A stretch of 28,452 bases of DNA, from positions 1-28,452 of the IMG/VR virus record IMGVR_UViG_3300035698_001120. The stretch is one strand, 5' to 3'. Positions within the stretch are counted from its first letter, which is position 1. Every line of letters begins with the position of its first letter. Of this stretch, positions 22,573 to 27,867 are shown in pieces. A program made the position numbers and the translations under genes. Origin of the DNA: a virus. Below the pieces are notes generated by a model that was given only the letters and a program-made list of their open reading frames with translations, made no database searches and was not told where the DNA came from.

Positions 22573-22599
22573 CGACCGAAGTCTGAAATCCCAGTTGGT

Positions 22600-22644
22600 T
22601 TACGCAGCTAGTGCGAATTCACCAAAGGTAAAGTTATCGTTTGC
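22600..22644 (-). other. tmRNA tag reading frame
   Basis: Fourteen codons from GCA (22642-22644) to TAA (22600-22602) encode ANDNFTFGEFALAA. The ALAA end is the protease-recognised type, and the ANDNF...EFA.AA pattern matches the alphaproteobacterial tag type (Caulobacter AANDNFAEEFAVAA, from memory). Its stop codon lies inside helix 5, as in other tmRNAs. Confidence 0.92.
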
Positions 22645-22727
22645 CTTTATTTCGTTTTATCTTTTTTCGTGAATAACCACGCATTGTCAACATATCGTCG
22701 CATCAATATCGATTCCAAGGCATCCCC

Positions 22728-22849
22728 ATCAAAAATTGTCCACCCGACTCGCTAATGTCAGTAGATTTGTGTGTCGTGCACAGGTCACGTGACCTGTACT
22801 TGACTTCCTATCAGTCTTACCTGATCCCATGTTAGCTGTGGACAACTTT
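22728..22849 (-). other. Intervening segment of the permuted tmRNA precursor
   Basis: This 122-base segment links CCA of the acceptor half to the 5' G of the tag half. Its ends pair (TTGTCCAC with GTGGACAA), an inner GCTAA/TTAGC pair continues the stem, and the perfect 18-base palindrome ACAGGTCACGTGACCTGT (22780-22797) could cap it. It would be removed by tRNA-type processing. Confidence 0.8.
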
Positions 22850-22998
22850 TGGTGGAGATGGCGGGAGTCGAACCCGCGTCTATCAACCTATTGTTTGCTT
22901 CATACAATGATAAAGCGATAGAGTAATGTCGTGTACGTTTCGCTAGGTCGATGTCAAACCAACTTCGGAAATTTCGCCTCTCTATCATGACTTACTAT

Positions 22999-23334
22999 TT
23001 AGACATATTGCAAATAGATTTCTTCAATATGCCTTGATTCATCATTGACATAAATTTCTGCCAATTCTTGACGTATTTGAATTCTTAATATCAAGTCCTT
23101 CGCTGATGCAATAATACCATATAAGGCATTGGATCGTTCACCGTTTCGTAACTTTCTAGTTCTTACATACTGCGCAATTTGCAATTTGTAACCGTTAGTA
23201 GTTTCGATGATATGCTCTGCTAAAGATCTTGAAAACGTAATACGATGTAATGTATTTTTGTCTTCATCGATAATACAATATACGTCTTTACTGGATTTAC
23301 ATGAACAAGCTTTTTTAGTTTTCTATTTCTTCAT
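22999..23334 (-). CDS. Conserved phage protein with in-frame UAG at codon 4
   Basis: The ATG at 23334 has a strong GAGG ribosome-binding site nine bases upstream, but codon 4 is TAG (23323-23325): MKK, stop, then KTKKACSCKSSKDVYCIIDEDKN. After that the frame stays open for 107 more codons to a TAA. The rest looks like a genuine protein, with two related halves: YCIIDEDKNTLHRITFSRSLAEHI and ALYGIIASAKDLILRIQIRQELAEIY, a duplicated pattern I recall from phage hypothetical proteins. No in-frame ATG follows until the end, so simple reinitiation is unlikely. A tRNA with CUA anticodon is encoded 42 bases upstream in the same transcript, which suggests suppression. Alternatives: a recent nonsense mutation of AAG, or a sequencing error. 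Confidence 0.72.
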
Positions 23335-23376
23335 TTTAATAATCCTCTGTTAGGTTATGTGTTTTCTGTTTAAAAT

Positions 23377-23445
23377 TGGTGGATCACCTGAGAATCGAAC
23401 TCAGAACGTGAAGTTTTAGAGGCTTCGGTTGGGTCTTCGTGATCC
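23377..23445 (-). tRNA. Tiny tRNA-like gene with CUA anticodon, no D-arm
   Basis: A 69-base minus-strand gene. Acceptor GGATCAC/GTGATCC is a perfect 7-bp stem, T-arm CTGAG-TTCGATT-CTCAG is perfect, and discriminator A plus CCA are encoded. The anticodon arm is GAAGC-CTCTAAA-ACTTC (four pairs plus a C-A at the loop end), U33 and A37 in place, giving anticodon CUA, which reads the amber codon UAG. Only 12 bases (GAAGACCCAACC) lie between acceptor and anticodon stems, too few for a normal D-arm, and no GG is there to contact the T-loop. A consensus promoter starts just upstream. It may be a functional minimal suppressor tRNA or a degenerate tRNA; the perfect acceptor and T stems favour function. 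Confidence 0.68.
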
Positions 23446-23461
23446 AATTAATGTAGGATTT

Positions 23462-23490
23462 AATATACACCAAAAAAGTATTTATGTCAA
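23462..23490 (-). promoter_or_regulatory. Promoter of the amber-tRNA / tmRNA unit
   Basis: Minus strand TTGACA (23485-23490), 17-base spacer, TATATT (23462-23467). The predicted start is about 10 bases before the tRNA-like gene at 23445. It overlaps the last codon of the SLOG gene. Confidence 0.8.
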
Positions 23491-23846
23491 AGTAAATATT
23501 TAAAACTTGAAACATGTCTAAAATCATGAATTTTGAGTTTATGTTTGACTGCACGTTTAAACATGTCATTAGTACCTGTATTACCAGAAAATACAATCAA
23601 CGCATCAGCATATACTGCCATCTGTTCGTTTCTGATACCACCAGCAGCAAGATTGTAACGTTTCCAATCAGCAGGAAAATCAATGTATGGTACACTAAGT
23701 CGTATAGCCCAAGATCTACCATCAGTGTCAACACCACGTGCACAACCACAGACCACTTCAGTGATCTCTGATTTTAAATTATCTAGGAGTAGTAAATCTT
23801 TTGCAGATAATCGAACATCTCGACCACCCGCAATTATTGTTTTCAT
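23487..23846 (-). CDS. SLOG-domain protein (YspA/DprA-like)
   Basis: 119 residues with the Rossmann-like SLOG signature: IIAGGRD (4-10), the glycine-rich CGCARGVDTDG (33-43), and PADWKRYNLAAGGIRNEQMA (58-77) typical of the YspA (DUF2493) group. Such domains bind nucleotides or NAD-derived ligands and occur as sensors or phosphoribohydrolase-like enzymes in defence systems; the role here is unknown. The ATG overlaps the TAA of the 76-residue gene. The neighbouring NAD-salvage genes make a nucleotide-handling role attractive, but this is inference. Confidence 0.82.
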   Translation of the reverse strand: MKTIIAGGRDVRLSAKDLLLLDNLKSEITEVVCGCARGVDTDGRSWAIRLSVPYIDFPADWKRYNLAAGGIRNEQMAVYADALIVFSGNTGTNDMFKRAVKHKLKIHDFRHVSSFKYLL

Positions 23847-24076
23847 TAACTGAAATTAGGAACGAAAACTTCCAATTCAAGTTTATCATCAACTAAAACG
23901 ACATTAGTAACCATTGGAGTCACCATGACAACAGGTCGTAATGCAACTGCTTCATCAATATAATTATCAGGAATATTATGATCGATGAAGAAATCTACCA
24001 TTTCATCGTCATCAGACATGTCGTTATTGATTAAAAAATCAGCAATAATATCAAGTTTGTATTTTGGTAAACTCAT
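23846..24076 (-). CDS. Hypothetical acidic protein, 76 residues
   Basis: Unrecognised. Helical acidic N-terminal half (DIIADFLINNDMSDDDEMVDFFIDHNIPDNY) and a hydrophobic beta-rich C-terminal half (PVVMVTPMVTNVVLVDDKLELEVFV). The isoelectric character is strongly acidic. It is first in a two-gene unit with the SLOG protein, behind promoter/leader module 4 with a GAGAGA ribosome-binding site. Confidence 0.7.
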   Translation of the reverse strand: MSLPKYKLDIIADFLINNDMSDDDEMVDFFIDHNIPDNYIDEAVALRPVVMVTPMVTNVVLVDDKLELEVFVPNFS

Positions 24077-24103
24077 AAAGATCTCTCAATTAATTAGATG
24101 TAT

Positions 24104-24109
24104 ATTATA
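24104..24109 (-). promoter_or_regulatory. Extended -10 promoter, leader module 4
   Basis: Minus strand TGATATAAT (TATAAT at 24104-24109), no good -35. The leader CTAATTAATTGAGAGA before the ATG at 24076 matches modules 1-3. An 11-bp inverted repeat (24109-24119 with 24136-24146) begins at the -10 box. Confidence 0.6.
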
Positions 24110-24146
24110 TCACATATAATCCCACTCTAACAGGTTTATATGTGAT
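24109..24146. repeat. 11-bp inverted repeat at the SLOG-unit promoter
   Basis: ATCACATATAA (24109-24119) and TTATATGTGAT (24136-24146) are perfect complements with a 16-base centre. Positioned across the -10 to -50 region it could be an operator, or a hairpin in a transcript from further upstream. Confidence 0.7.
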
Positions 24147-24165
24147 AACTTAACTATTGTTTGGT

Positions 24166-24182
24166 TAACGCCTAATGCGTTA
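24166..24182 (-). terminator. Possible weak terminator hairpin
   Basis: TAACGC/GCGTTA, 6 bp with a 5-base loop, lies just after the TAG of the 116-residue gene. No T tract follows on the minus strand, so termination is uncertain. Confidence 0.35.
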
Positions 24183-24186
24183 GGAT

Positions 24187-24537
24187 CTATTTGGTAGGTG
24201 ATGACTTCGATGTTGCGACAAAACGTCGTGAGGCACCAATCAGTACGCCACAAACACAGGTTACAGTCTGTCTACCAAACGTATCATCTAAAGATGGATC
24301 GATTTCTGTGATAGCATCACACTTCCAACATTTGACACCATTTTTGGTACTTTTGTTTGATGAAGTTAGACCACTCGCATACTCGACAGCAAACCGTTTT
24401 TTCTTAGTGAGGTGAATATGATTACCATCGCTGTCATAAACGTGCCATTTAGCTTGACTGGCTAGTGATATTTCACCTGTTACACCATTGGAGTTGGTAA
24501 ACGAATATTTACCAACTGATATCTTTTTAATTTTCAT
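24187..24537 (-). CDS. Zinc-ribbon hypothetical protein, 116 residues, ends with TAG
   Basis: N-terminal beta-rich region (KISVGKYSFTNSNGVTGEISLASQAKWHVYD) and a C-terminal zinc ribbon with KCWKC (about 69-73) and TCVCG (about 94-98). Function unknown. Its stop is TAG, one of the few genes here to end so; most others end in TAA or TGA. If the CUA tRNA works efficiently, readthrough would add about 16 residues, passing two more TAGs, before a TAA. The start follows the stop of the upstream interrupted gene by three bases. Confidence 0.7.
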   Translation of the reverse strand: MKIKKISVGKYSFTNSNGVTGEISLASQAKWHVYDSDGNHIHLTKKKRFAVEYASGLTSSNKSTKNGVKCWKCDAITEIDPSLDDTFGRQTVTCVCGVLIGASRRFVATSKSSPTK

Positions 24538-24540
24538 AAG

Positions 24541-24921
24541 TTACCTAACTACATCCACTGGAAATTTAAATAGTGAAGAACTTCCTTCCTTTTTTGCAAT
24601 CAATGGGTATTTAGAATTATTTGGCTTGATTTTACACAATTTAAAAGTTTCACCACCCACATTAAACACACGACCATAAAAATCAGGTGTAAGATTCACA
24701 TAACCACACATACTACTAAATGCTTCACGTTCTGTATCAATAATAGAAGTGTCTGAAGTTGGTAGTATAGCGTGAGCTTCAAGCTTACAACGGAATGAAT
24801 CACTGGTAAATCAAATGTTACCAATATCAAATGATAATGAATGTTTTTCAGCAACTGTCGCAAGTGCTGCATTTATATCTGCTCGAACGTCTGGAAGTGT
24901 ATTTTTGTTAATTGCTGTCAT
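24541..24921 (-). pseudogene. Phage gene interrupted by an in-frame TGA
   Basis: A strong GAGG ribosome-binding site precedes the ATG at 24921. The frame encodes MTAINKNTLPDVRADINAA ... SFDIGNI, then TGA at codon 37 (24811-24813), then 89 further open codons (FTSDSFRCKLEAHAIL ... SLFKFPVDVV) to a TAA. Both parts read as one protein of 126 residues: the N-terminal motif R-A-D-I-x-x-A-L and the GNI-FTSDSFRCKLE strand pair belong together in phage proteins I recall. Thus a nonsense change (for example CGA to TGA), a sequencing error, or UGA readthrough. No UCA-anticodon tRNA is in the window. A 7-bp inverted repeat GTTCGTA/TACGAAC brackets the leader. Confidence 0.65.
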
Positions 24922-24951
24922 GTTCGTACCTCATTTGTTTAAGATACGAAC

Positions 24952-24980
24952 ATGATATATCAATTTGAATATAGCGTCAA
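24952..24980 (-). promoter_or_regulatory. Promoter before the TGA-interrupted gene
   Basis: Minus strand TTGACG (24975-24980), 17-base spacer containing TATATTCAA as in modules 1 and 2, TATCAT (24952-24957). It lies just beyond the nadV stop codon. The short leader holds the GTTCGTA/TACGAAC inverted repeat around the GAGG site. Confidence 0.6.
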
Positions 24981-24983
24981 ACG

Positions 24984-26351
24984 TTATTTTTCAGAATTGA
25001 TACGAACATCTTCAAAAGTTTGTTCATTGAACAGTTCACCATTTTTGTATAAAGTAGTTAGTTCATTAGGTAACGATGTCGCACCTTCTTTGACTGTTTG
25101 GTATCCACCATTACTAGTTTTAACCAGTTGCAACCGTCCACGTTTTGACTGCTTGCCAACGTCTGTAGATGGGTCTTTAAAAACATCATTCCATTGTCCA
25201 TTAATCTGCATTGCTGAACATTTCATTGCCCATTGTTGAGTGTCACGATCCATCCCTTGCAGTAATGCACCACCCATTCCAAACGCGATGTTATCAGCAG
25301 AGAATCCAAGTTTCACAAATGCATCAAGAATGTTTTTAATTGTGTCATAATTAACACCATCACCCTGAATCAATCGAACATGTTTCAAAACTTTAAAACC
25401 TTTAAGATTGGCAGTAGTTCCAAATTTGTCTGCAAGAATTTGAATTATTTTAACGTTGACTTCAACAGGATCACCTGAATCAGGACGTAAAACAACAGTT
25501 GCACCTGAGTCGATTACTTCTTGACGTAGTTCTTCACCCCAAAGTTTTTCAACAGCGTGATATGGATTATACGAATCGATAACACATGCAAATATGCCAT
25601 TGCTTTTATAAGTGTTCAACATGTTACGATATGCGTCAACTTCAAATTCTTTACCCCATGCTGTTATTGTAGAATGTTCTGAAGCAGGGATTGAAAATCC
25701 GGGCATGTTTTTGGTGTTGTAATATCGCATTACATGAGATAACGATTCGACATTATCTGTACCCATGAAATTGACTAAATGCGCAGATCCACCAATAGCA
25801 GCAGATTGTGCAGATGAAACACCACGTGCACCAAAATCATGCAATTTGAAATATATATCGTCAGGTGTTCCAGTTTTTTCTAGATATGAAAGAATCAATT
25901 GTTTAATTTCCCAACTGATAGTAGCAACTGTTGTACCGTACCATGTCGCACGAAGAAAAGGAGTTTCAACGTATGATGATAACCATGCAGTCTTTGGATC
26001 AGTATTTTCAATAGTACCTACTGCGTTACTAATAGGAACTACCGTACCTTCAGGAACAGTTTTGATATGTAGTGGAAGATATCCACCATGTTTGTTAAGA
26101 ATATGTTTCCAACCAGCTTTATTAAATGGACAACGATGTGGTACAATGATTGATTCAGCTTCGTTAATATCGTGAATGGAAACTGGATTAGATAACATTT
26201 CTTTGGCATAGGCTTGTGGCCCATACACGACAGATTTTTTAAATTTACCACCACGTGGTTCTGTGTACGAAAACACACCTGTAGTACCTTTTGGATACTG
26301 TGGTGCATGGCTCAATTTATATGAATCTGTACTTAAAATTATATTTGACAT
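24984..26351 (-). CDS. nadV: Nicotinamide phosphoribosyltransferase (NAMPT/NadV)
   Basis: Joins nicotinamide and PRPP to give NMN. The 455 residues contain the family blocks: FKLHDFGARGVSSAQSAAIGGSAH (phosphate/PRPP site, quoted as HDFGARG), PASEHSTITAWG with the catalytic histidine, VLRPDSGDPVEV, IQGDGVNYDTI and FGMGGALLQ. Size is close to bacterial and phage NadV. It works with the NadM-Nudix enzyme encoded upstream to regenerate NAD+ from nicotinamide in two steps. This pair is known from phages such as KVP40 and as an NAD+ reconstitution pathway (NARP2) against NAD-depleting defences. The leader carries the same hairpin as the nadM leader. GAGG ribosome-binding site. Strong call. Confidence 0.95.
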   Translation of the reverse strand: MSNIILSTDSYKLSHAPQYPKGTTGVFSYTEPRGGKFKKSVVYGPQAYAKEMLSNPVSIHDINEAESIIVPHRCPFNKAGWKHILNKHGGYLPLHIKTVPEGTVVPISNAVGTIENTDPKTAWLSSYVETPFLRATWYGTTVATISWEIKQLILSYLEKTGTPDDIYFKLHDFGARGVSSAQSAAIGGSAHLVNFMGTDNVESLSHVMRYYNTKNMPGFSIPASEHSTITAWGKEFEVDAYRNMLNTYKSNGIFACVIDSYNPYHAVEKLWGEELRQEVIDSGATVVLRPDSGDPVEVNVKIIQILADKFGTTANLKGFKVLKHVRLIQGDGVNYDTIKNILDAFVKLGFSADNIAFGMGGALLQGMDRDTQQWAMKCSAMQINGQWNDVFKDPSTDVGKQSKRGRLQLVKTSNGGYQTVKEGATSLPNELTTLYKNGELFNEQTFEDVRINSEK

Positions 26352-26377
26352 ATTAGAAATCCTCTATATGTAAGTTT

Positions 26378-26401
26378 AAAAAACGTAACGTCTATCGTTA
26401 C
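26378..26401 (-). promoter_or_regulatory. nadV leader hairpin, terminator-like
   Basis: Minus-strand GTAACG-ATAGA-CGTTAC is a perfect 6-bp hairpin followed by a G and six T. It starts right after the stop of the 106-residue gene and precedes the GAGGATTTCT ribosome-binding region of nadV. A near copy with a compensating G-U pair lies in the nadM leader. It may terminate the upstream transcript or regulate nadV. Confidence 0.65.
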
Positions 26402-26405
26402 ACTA

Positions 26406-26726
26406 TTACAGACCAAGAACAAGTTTATCTTCGTCTGTTAATTTGGATAATGCGGTTTCTCGCTTTTGGTATTCATCGGTATCAGCGTTTAATTTAATAT
26501 TGCCACCATAACCCCATGACCAAAAATCATGTCGGTTAACTGCCTTATGCAAAACTAAACGTAATGATCCATACCATGATCCCAAATATGGTCTTATGTG
26601 TGATCCACCAAGATCACAATTTGGATCTTCACCATAGACATCCCATACACCTAACGTATCTAGTGAATACTGTTCCAATAGTTGACGATAGTTTTCAGAT
26701 TGCCTAAATGTTTCATAAGATTTCAT
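26406..26726 (-). CDS. Hypothetical protein between nadM and nadV, 106 residues
   Basis: Function unknown. Aromatic, glycine-rich centre: LGVWDVYGEDPNCDLGGSHIRPYLG, then SLRLVLHKAVNRHDFWSWGYGGNIKL. This W-x-x-x-GEDPNCD-GG-H ... FW-WG-GG-I pattern recurs in small proteins of other large phages (from memory). The start MKSYETFRQSENYRQ resembles the capsid-targeting starts, but no I/L-x-E site is apparent, so targeting is doubtful. It is coupled to nadM by a one-base TAATG overlap. Confidence 0.7.
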   Translation of the reverse strand: MKSYETFRQSENYRQLLEQYSLDTLGVWDVYGEDPNCDLGGSHIRPYLGSWYGSLRLVLHKAVNRHDFWSWGYGGNIKLNADTDEYQKRETALSKLTDEDKLVLGL

Positions 26727-27748
26727 TACAGACCACCAGTCATATTTAAAAAAATATCATAATGGTCTTCGAACATTATATGGCTCATACCCATTACTTC
26801 ATTTATCGGAAACCATTTGGCTTTTATTGCATCGTCAGAACCTTTTACACGTGGTAAGTTATGTCCAGATAATTGAATCAATGACACTTTTGTGATGATC
26901 CTTCCACGTGGTGAACGTTTCGGATCGTCAAATGTTTTTTCACGAGTGATCGAACGTTCCACTATAATTGGCTGAACTTTAATTTTCGTTTCTTCGTGCA
27001 ATTCACGTAACACAGCTTGACGTATAGTTTCCTTTACATTTACATATCCGCCGGGTATTGCCCATAGACCTTTGCCGGGTGCTGAACGTCGTTTAACTAA
27101 AAGAACATGACCAGATTGAACCACTAATGCATCAGCAGTTTGAAAAATTGGTGGATATGGTGCGTCCTCCCATTTTTTATGTTCTTTAACAATATGTTCA
27201 TGTTCATCAACCAAATATTTAAATTGACTAGATAGCATCCAATCTGATAAAAATTCAGCAGTATGCGGAAAAATTGCTTCTATCTGATGCGGATCTTTAT
27301 GTTCGAATAATGCAGTTCGAATATCAATGGCACTAAGAATTTCAATTGGTGTGATTTCGTGATAATCCCATTGAGGAAACAAATCAAGATAATATGAGCT
27401 ATCATCTTTATGATAACCAACCAATACCACTTTTGGTGGATAATCACCCCATCCACGTGGATGTGTCGATCTAACTTTATTGGCAACATCAGCAGTCCAA
27501 TTATGTGGATTGTAAATTTGATCACGAAGAGGTAAAATATCATCGTATTCACCCAAAACATTCGCCAACATAGTTTTGCGAGTATCAAACGAAAATGGAT
27601 TTAATGGTGTTGGAGGTTTATCTACAGAACCAATTAAAATGACAACTTCATCAGCTAGTTTCTTTGCTTCATTATATAAGTGAACATGCCCACGATGTGG
27701 AATTTGGAATCTACCAATAATGGCAGCTTTATCATACGGTTTTGACAT
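26726..27748 (-). CDS. nadM: Bifunctional NMN adenylyltransferase / Nudix hydrolase
   Basis: The N-terminal nucleotidyltransferase domain (about 1-180) has IIGRFQIPHRGHVHL, the GRFQPxHxGH motif that binds ATP, and makes NAD+ from NMN. The C-terminal domain (about 200-340) has a Nudix box, GGYVNVKETIRQAVLRELHEE in pattern GX5EX7REUXEE, and probably hydrolyses ADP-ribose or related compounds. This fusion is the NadM-Nudix architecture known from cyanobacteria, Francisella and vibriophage KVP40. With nadV it completes a two-step NAD+ salvage; the Nudix part may clear ADP-ribose made by NAD-cleaving defences. GAGG ribosome-binding site. An exact late box lies about 50 bases upstream. Confidence 0.95.
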   Translation of the reverse strand: MSKPYDKAAIIGRFQIPHRGHVHLYNEAKKLADEVVILIGSVDKPPTPLNPFSFDTRKTMLANVLGEYDDILPLRDQIYNPHNWTADVANKVRSTHPRGWGDYPPKVVLVGYHKDDSSYYLDLFPQWDYHEITPIEILSAIDIRTALFEHKDPHQIEAIFPHTAEFLSDWMLSSQFKYLVDEHEHIVKEHKKWEDAPYPPIFQTADALVVQSGHVLLVKRRSAPGKGLWAIPGGYVNVKETIRQAVLRELHEETKIKVQPIIVERSITREKTFDDPKRSPRGRIITKVSLIQLSGHNLPRVKGSDDAIKAKWFPINEVMGMSHIMFEDHYDIFLNMTGGL

Positions 27749-27780
27749 TTAAGAAATCCTCTTAAATTAAAAGTTATGCA

Positions 27781-27795
27781 ACGTCTATCGTTACA
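27781..27795 (-). promoter_or_regulatory. nadM leader hairpin, copy of the nadV leader element
   Basis: Minus-strand GTAACGATAGACGTTGC matches the nadV leader except one base; that change turns an A-T pair into G-U and so keeps the 6-bp stem. A weaker T tract (ACTTTTAA) and the same AGAGGATTTCT ribosome-binding region follow. Confidence 0.65.
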
Positions 27796-27799
27796 TTAT

Positions 27800-27807
27800 T
27801 ATTTATA
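27800..27807 (-). promoter_or_regulatory. T4-type late promoter box before nadM
   Basis: Exact minus-strand TATAAATA. With T4 geometry the RNA would begin at the first G of the leader hairpin. A separate TATAAT at 27836-27841 without a good -35 may serve earlier transcription. The 119-base gap 27749-27867 thus holds regulatory sequence and no gene. Confidence 0.6.
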
Positions 27808-27867
27808 ATTGTTGATTGTTTGTAACTGGAAAACAATTATACACACATTTCAAATTATGACAAATTA

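Larger units (their letters stand above)
22573..22985 (-). ncRNA. ssrA: Circularly permuted (two-piece) tmRNA gene
   Basis: Rescues stalled ribosomes by acting as tRNA-Ala and then as mRNA for a degradation tag. On the minus strand the acceptor half comes first (about 22985-22850) and the tag half second (22727 to about 22573), the reverse of one-piece tmRNA. Evidence: acceptor GGGGATG (22721-22727) pairs with CATCTCC (22854-22860), followed by A and CCA; the T-arm GCGGG-TTCGACT-CCCGC is perfect; the D-loop has the tmRNA motif GGAATCGA. P2 forms between the halves (ATCGATATTG at 22704-22713 with CAATA-GG-TTGAT at 22882-22893). Helix 5 forms between AAACCAACT (22593-22601) and AGTTGGTTT (22956-22964) and extends with GGGATTTC to GAAATTTCC. 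The tag reads ANDNFTFGEFALAA. Exact 5' and 3' ends are approximate. No smpB gene is in the window. Confidence 0.93.

Noticed and set aside
22785-22988. A 67-codon minus-strand ORF across the tmRNA acceptor half and intervening segment
   Set aside because: It coincides with base-paired tmRNA elements (T-arm, P2, helix 5), and has no ribosome-binding site evidence or recognisable protein features.
23377-23445. Genome-wide recoding of UAG to an amino acid
   Set aside because: All core genes are intact in the standard code, and a gene at 24187 still ends in TAG. The scarcity of TAG stops is expected in AT-rich genomes, so only local suppression is proposed.
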